Shown here: positions 59,451 through 64,000 of the stretch, in pieces
How the letters are laid out: the number at the start of each line of letters is the position of its first letter
How positions within the stretch are numbered: position 1 is the first letter of the stretch
Origin: Aphrophora alni
Taxonomy: Eukaryota; Arthropoda; Insecta; Hemiptera; Aphrophoridae
DNA: 64,000 nucleotides
NCBI GenBank assembly: GCA_963513935.1
Contig: OY740774.1
Span: 85,212,890 to 85,276,889 of the forward strand
Reading direction: 5' to 3'
The notes under the pieces: generated by a model
Seen by the model: the letters and a program-made list of their open reading frames with translations, nothing else
The model's database searches: none
What the model was told of the DNA's origin: nothing
Program-made: the position numbers and the translations under genes

Positions 59451-59850
59451 GGTTTAACAGCCTTCGAAGTAAATAATAACGTCCCAATTTGAAATATTAC
59501 CCAAGTTTGAGTTCTGAAAGTTACCCTACCAGCTCATTACCTAGCTGTGTGTGTTGTATCCTAAATAAACAGACTACACCTCTGCTCACAACCAAGTCTT
59601 TACCAAGTCATTGACATGAAAGTAATTTGAAAGATAATTACAACTTCACTGTGTTTAGTGAAGTAGATAATTTCATTACATGTATGTAATTATACTAAAT
59701 AAATTACTGTTGCAGTTTCGAACTAAATGTCTATCACTGTGTTTAACTATAAATATCCTTATGACTTGGAAAACTACTAAATAAACTAACGAAGCTAGAG
59801 TCCAGGATTATGTGTCAGGTGAGTAAACATAAAGTCAATATCATAACATG
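59450..59850 (+). repeat. Family E dispersed repeat, copy 3
   Basis: TTACCCTACCAGCTCATTAC, CTAGCTGTGTGTGTTGTATC, CTAAATAAACAGACT, GAAAGATAATTACAACTTCA and GTAGATAATTTCATTACATG follow the family order. There is a deletion of the GACTGTGATGACATCTGG block, and no family A copy adjoins it. Confidence 0.8.
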
Positions 59851-60369
59851 TAAAGAAATCATACTTATGGTCTGATTACTATCTGAACTAACTTCTACTT
59901 AACTATATATCAGTAATGACATCACAAATTTTAAAAATAGATTGATTATAATTACAATTGTATTAGAATACAATTATTAGATTAGGTTGTGTATATCGCT
60001 GAAAAGGAATACCTTTACAACGTTCAATGAGCTTTGATACCAATCTCCGACAGAGAGTACTGGAACAAATTGCGACTAGATAGACGAACATCAGCGAGGA
60101 AGATTCCAAGCAGTCTAGAACGAGACTGATGGTATCACGAATATTAACTGGAGTATGTCGAGTTAACTAAACAGAGAAATAGATGTCCATACATCGGTTC
60201 TTCTTATATTCTGAGGATTCTTTCAATCCGTCCTCGAAGTTGGTTCACAAAAATCCCAATGAAGTTAAAGACTAAGCGAAACGTCGTAATTCATTTGATG
60301 GAAATGAATGGATTTTAAAAACATTTATTAACACCCGCAACTAACAGTCATGACTCCTTACCTTAAAAC

Positions 60370-60590
60370 CCCTCAAAGGCTCACTTTAGTGAGTTCGAGG
60401 CTGACAATTCCGAGAAGGGCTAACAGAATCCACCCTCTCTTTCACTTTTCTATCTCTCTTGACTAACTCTTGTTCTTTAATGACACTGGCCCTATCAGAA
60501 GGCTAAAGTGTTTTTTTTTTTTATATATTATGCACTTTCATTATTTTATTTTATAAGACGTTCATGACCAAGACCATTTTTTGTATTAAA
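60370..60590 (+). repeat. Family A dispersed element, copy A14
   Basis: GCTCACTTTAGTGAGTTCGA (palindromic head), GACAATTCCGAGAAGGGCTA, CTCTTGACTAACTCTTGTTC, TGACACTGGCCCTATCAGAA and GACGTTCATGACCAAGACCA. Confidence 0.8.
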
Positions 60591-60654
60591 ACAACTAGGA
60601 GAAAACCATCACTCAGTGTTAATCCTCCCCCGAAATATCAATTTTCGATGTATT

Positions 60655-60900
60655 TTTCTTGTTTTTTAAAGGAAAAGACTTATCGGTCCTCATCGCCTTA
60701 CATAACAAAGAAGATGGAATGATTTAAAATATAAAATTTTAGTTATAAAAACCCTAACTCACACACTAAAACCATCGAAAGAACAAAGTTGGTCAAAATA
60801 GAGCTGTTACGAAATTTGAAAGAGAGGGTTCTAACCTAAAACTACATATAAAAAGGTATTGAATCCTCTAGGACCCTCCGAGTTGCCATCTTTACAAATT
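60655..60900 (-). repeat. Family A dispersed element, copy A15 (reverse)
   Basis: ACTTATCGGTCCTCATCGCC (tail), AACAAAGTTGGTCAAAATAG, ATCCTCTAGGACCCTCCGAG and GTTGCCATC (near the head). Together with A14 it makes an inverted pair about 65 bp apart. Confidence 0.75.
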
Positions 60901-62050
60901 GATTCCTTAAGAGATAACACGCTGTACATAACTTAGACTTTATCTGCATATCCCGGAGTAGAACTGAGAGTTTAAATATTGTGTTTTGTGAGTGTTATTA
61001 TGGTTTTAAGGCTAAACATCTCTGAAAAAGTTGTGTTTCTGGCCCAGTAGATAGCAGCACCTCTGCGGCAAAATTGTATTACTGATAATTTTTGCGTAAT
61101 TATTGTCCGATTTTTGTTTTGTAAGTTATATTGTAAATAATATCAATAAAATATTTACGCTACGGAGGTGAAACTTTTTTAGATTTATTTATAAAAAAAT
61201 ATTAATAAATATTATTATTATTATCATTATTTTTAATCGCAGGTAGTCATTTTTTAAATAATAATTTTAAATGAATTTTCCCGTTTTCAGATATGAAATC
61301 GGTCAAATGATCCTATCGGAATCGTGTTAAAATCCTACTTTACTCGAGTGTGCTTTCTTTATGATTTTGTCTTTTTACTGTACAATCTAATTATTACTCC
61401 CTGTTAATCGACCCATGAACCACTATTTAAAACAGAAAAATAAAATATTTCAAAAACCGTTGTACAATGCTTGGCCTAGTTTCAAATTACCTAAATTTTA
61501 TAACGGATGCCAAACGTGTTTAACTATAAATTCGTGACAACGATACAGACGAAATACTAAATCGTCCAGTTAAAACGTAACCTAACTTATCTCCATGAAC
61601 TAACCAACAATGTGCATCAAAACAATCTTGCAAATAGATTCCATGAACGTAGGTCAGATAACATTAATTAATTTCCAAACAGTATTAGCCTGGATGATGA
61701 CAATCGTCGAGTGATTAGGTTCATCCAAACTAACAGAGTTTTGATTAATTAATTTTACATTTGATTAAATCGATTAATGATGACCCAGACATGCAATGTA
61801 TTTCGATTCTTAAAGTTACTGAGTTATACAGAGAATTGAGTAAAGAATACATTATTAATCAGTTTGTGAACGACACGCATTATGTAATCTACTTTTAAAT
61901 ATAATAAACAATTGTGTGACAGAGGATTACTACAAAAACACAATATGGATTAAACGAAAGTAGTTTCTTTTAAAAACCTATTATTCTTGTAAACTTTCCA
62001 TTTTCTATAGAACATTTTGGATTGTGAACCGATGGAGATAGCAACAACTG
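60900..62050. other. Gene-free AT-rich stretch
   Basis: No coding signal or repeat supported. Confidence 0.4.
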
Positions 62051-62230
62051 TAAATAACACTGGTGTTTAAAACGCATTGAATGTAGACACCAACTAAAAT
62101 AAATAACACTAAATAATAATGCATGGTGATTACTTACTGATCATATAATACTAATTAGCAACGAGATTTACAATTAACCTGCATTTCAGTAAATCTTATT
62201 ATTCAATATTAGTAAATCCCATTACCTGTA
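62050..62230 (-). repeat. Family D dispersed repeat (reverse)
   Basis: TTTAAAACGCATTGAATGTA, GGTGATTACTTACTGATCAT, TAGCAACGAGATTTAC and ATATTAGTAAATCCCATTAC are complements of, or collinear with, the 2.2-kb, 6.6-kb and 24.9-kb copies. Confidence 0.65.
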
Positions 62231-62643
62231 AAACAACACTATTAAACGAGGTGAGAATGTCTGGATGGGTTGCCAAAAGTTGATCACCTGCGCGTTTGTC
62301 ACATTGTACTGTTGTACTGAGAGTGGAATGAGGACATAATAATACATCCTCAATATCTATCTTTAGTTGTTGTTCGAGCTTTATATTGTGTTTTGTGGGA
62401 ACGATTCATGTTTTATGAGATTTTCATTTAGAGTTTATAGTTTAATTGATAACGCAATCTTTATGGGTTTGCCTCTTAGTGGGAAAGCAGATTAATAAAT
62501 CTTGGTTTATCGTTTAAAACTGATCTTTCATTTAGATTTGTAAGATTATCAGAAAAAAAGTATACAAATATTTCTCCCAGTACTACGTTCAACACGGCGT
62601 GTCTTAAGTTTTAAGCAATTTATAGTTGTCTTTTAGTGAGTTA

Positions 62644-62930
62644 TACAGGGTGATTCACAACGAAACAAAGATACTTACTGGACGTTCTACTGGCAAAATT
62701 ATAGAAAAAGTTCATATAAACATTGGTCCGAAAACTTTTTGTTTCCCTTCGAACTGTCATTTCGTTTATTTACAAATAAATAACATTATAACTTTAAAAA
62801 TTAATGTGACATTTATTTCAGACTTGGTATACGCATTCATGTGTTATGTTTTACAAGTGCGCTAAAAATAAAAACTTTACTTTGTATATTTTTAAAATGG
62901 CGGCCGTTTAAAATATTTAATGTCGAGTAT
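62644..62930 (+). mobile_element. Possible mariner/IS630-type element terminus
   Basis: TACAGGGTGATTCACAACGA (from 62645), then AAAAAGTTCATATAAACATT and GGTCCGAAAAC resemble the long terminal region of mariner/IS630-type elements seen in arthropods (from memory). TACAGGGTG also ends the element at 17739-19043. No matching opposite terminus was found. Confidence 0.4.
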
Positions 62931-63189
62931 CATGAAACCAATTAACTTTACAAAAAAAGAATGAGACAATGTGAAACATATTTTTCTCTTTTAAGGACTA
63001 ATGAAATGACAGAGAATTAGTTTTTATCTGTAGCCGAGTTATCAACAAAACATTTAATTATTTGGTAATTTTCTAAAATACCCAAGATTAGCCTAAAACA
63101 AGAACCACCCTATTACTATAAGAACAATTGTTCAAAATAATCAAAAATTTGAACATGTGAAACAAAAACAAAAATCACTAGACGTCACA

Positions 63190-63790
63190 GCATGAGTTGG
63201 ATTTAAGTGATCAATTAGCATCAAGGCATGGCTCCTCACGATTCTCCATGTTACGGAAGATTTCTACGAACATATCAGGAGTCACAGCATCAATTTCCCG
63301 CCGAATGTGGTCTTTCAGTTGTATTAGAATCCGAGCCTTGTTGCGATACGCTTTTCCTTTCAGCATGTATCATGAGAAGAAACTCTTGGTGGCTAAAGTC
63401 CCTTGAAAATCATTGGATTTTCAAAGAAGGGCTCAATCTCTTTCATACTGATATTGGAAGTGTGACAAATGACACCATTATACTTAAAATAGCCAGTACT
63501 GAGTTCCTCGTCATCCAACTGATATACAAACTCATTGTAGATGCCCGTGTAAACTTCAGTAACTACTATTGTATCGTAAAAAATAGGACCAAATATCCGG
63601 CACAAAGATAAAGCCAAGCATACGCCAATTTTAACATCATGTAGCAGTATAAAGATTCTCACTAACCTGGTATTTTGTGAATTCATGACGCGGTTTAGAA
63701 TGGAATATGTTTCGTCTGTGAACCATGTGTAGTCAAGGATTATCTGGTAAGCGTTTACTTATTCCTGGAACCAATTACAATTCATTCTTT
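63190..63790 (-). pseudogene. Second mariner/IS630-type transposase pseudogene, 5' part beyond the window
   Basis: Reading the minus strand: WFTDE (first catalytic Asp at 63714-63716), VNSQNTR, a shifted segment, then CRIFGPIFYDT, VYTGIYNEFVYQLDDEELS, GYFKYNGVICHTSN, an FFENPMIFKGL block and, after frame changes, remnants of the D-x-FLW, REID-x-VTPD and CLDAN-end segments down to about 63197. It is collinear with the 17.9-kb copy (same NSQN, I-x-GP-x-F and FFxxxxI-x-K-x-L landmarks). The second catalytic position is Asn instead of Asp (AAT, 63478-63480 on the complement), and stops and frameshifts follow. The helix-turn-helix part would lie beyond 64000. The plus-strand frame of 127 residues here is a shadow. 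Confidence 0.85.
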
Positions 63791-63953
63791 TACTTTATCG
63801 GGAGGTTGCAATTGTTGCACAGTAGTGACAAAGTATGCATGTTACTTTAATTATTTTCCAAAATGGGTTTTTCACATCCAAGCAGTGGTGGAACTCTACC
63901 TTCATGGTCCACTAAATAATGAATCACTCCACTCAAATACGAACCACTATGTA

Positions 63954-63966
63954 CAGGGTGTACAAA
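63954..63966. other. TACAGGGTGTAC word near the right edge
   Basis: TACAGGGTG is the terminal motif seen at 19035-19043 (complement) and 62645. Its place upstream of the transposase relic may mark another element end, but only about 40 bases follow. Confidence 0.3.
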
Positions 63967-64000
63967 AAAACCAATTTACAATTGTGAGTAATAAGCAAGC

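Noticed and set aside
62626..62865. 79-residue plus-strand frame starting near TACAGGGTGATTCAC
   Set aside because: The region looks like a transposon terminus; the frame has no family resemblance.
63228..63611. 127-residue plus-strand frame (longest in the window)
   Set aside because: It is the antisense shadow of the minus-strand transposase relic, whose conserved motifs lie on the other strand.

Overview
The window is AT-rich, gene-poor, repeat-saturated eukaryotic DNA. I found no intact host gene: every open frame is short (127 residues or less) and unrelated to a recognisable host protein. Protein similarity is limited to decayed fragments of transposases and of non-LTR reverse transcriptase/RNase H. 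The long (TTAGG)n array is the arthropod telomere repeat, and mariner-type transposases plus RNase H-bearing non-LTR elements fit an insect. The exact order cannot be decided from sequence alone.

Layout. 1-9 kb: mostly featureless AT-rich DNA, with a non-LTR RNase H fragment near 4.4-4.8 kb, a dispersed repeat at 5.6-5.9 kb and an imperfect palindrome at 9.0 kb. 9-17 kb: several dispersed repeat families (called A, C, D, E, G, J, K and M here) and a cluster of inverted 14-mers at 11.9-12.5 kb. 17.7-19.0 kb: a nearly complete but decayed mariner/IS630-type element with inverted termini. 19-35 kb: more dispersed repeats, an element with TA duplications (28.9-29.5 kb) keeping an acidic transposase-like C-terminus, a mariner C-terminal relic (31.0 kb) and a 513-bp foldback element (34.4-34.9 kb). 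35.5-36.0 kb: a short piggyBac-type element bounded by TTAA. 36-50 kb: relics of families A, B, E, H and J, and a tRNA-like sequence placed between perfect 24-bp inverted arms (47.9-48.1 kb). 51.1-51.8 kb: a 661-bp interstitial TTAGG array, followed 0.7 kb later by a 2.5-kb array of a 158-159-bp satellite (52.5-55.0 kb). 55-64 kb: a reverse transcriptase relic, a long degenerate repeat and a second mariner/IS630-type transposase relic running off the right edge.

How it fits together. One dispersed element (family A, about 250-300 bp, with a palindromic head) occurs at about 15 places on both strands, and its internal part is the source of the 159-bp satellite. The TTAGG array carries a 220-bp higher-order duplication, which points to recombination-driven growth rather than fresh telomerase addition. 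The region reads as old heterochromatin-like or subtelomere-like DNA built by nested transposition and tandem amplification. All family assignments come from reading by eye; copy boundaries are approximate unless flanking duplications are stated.
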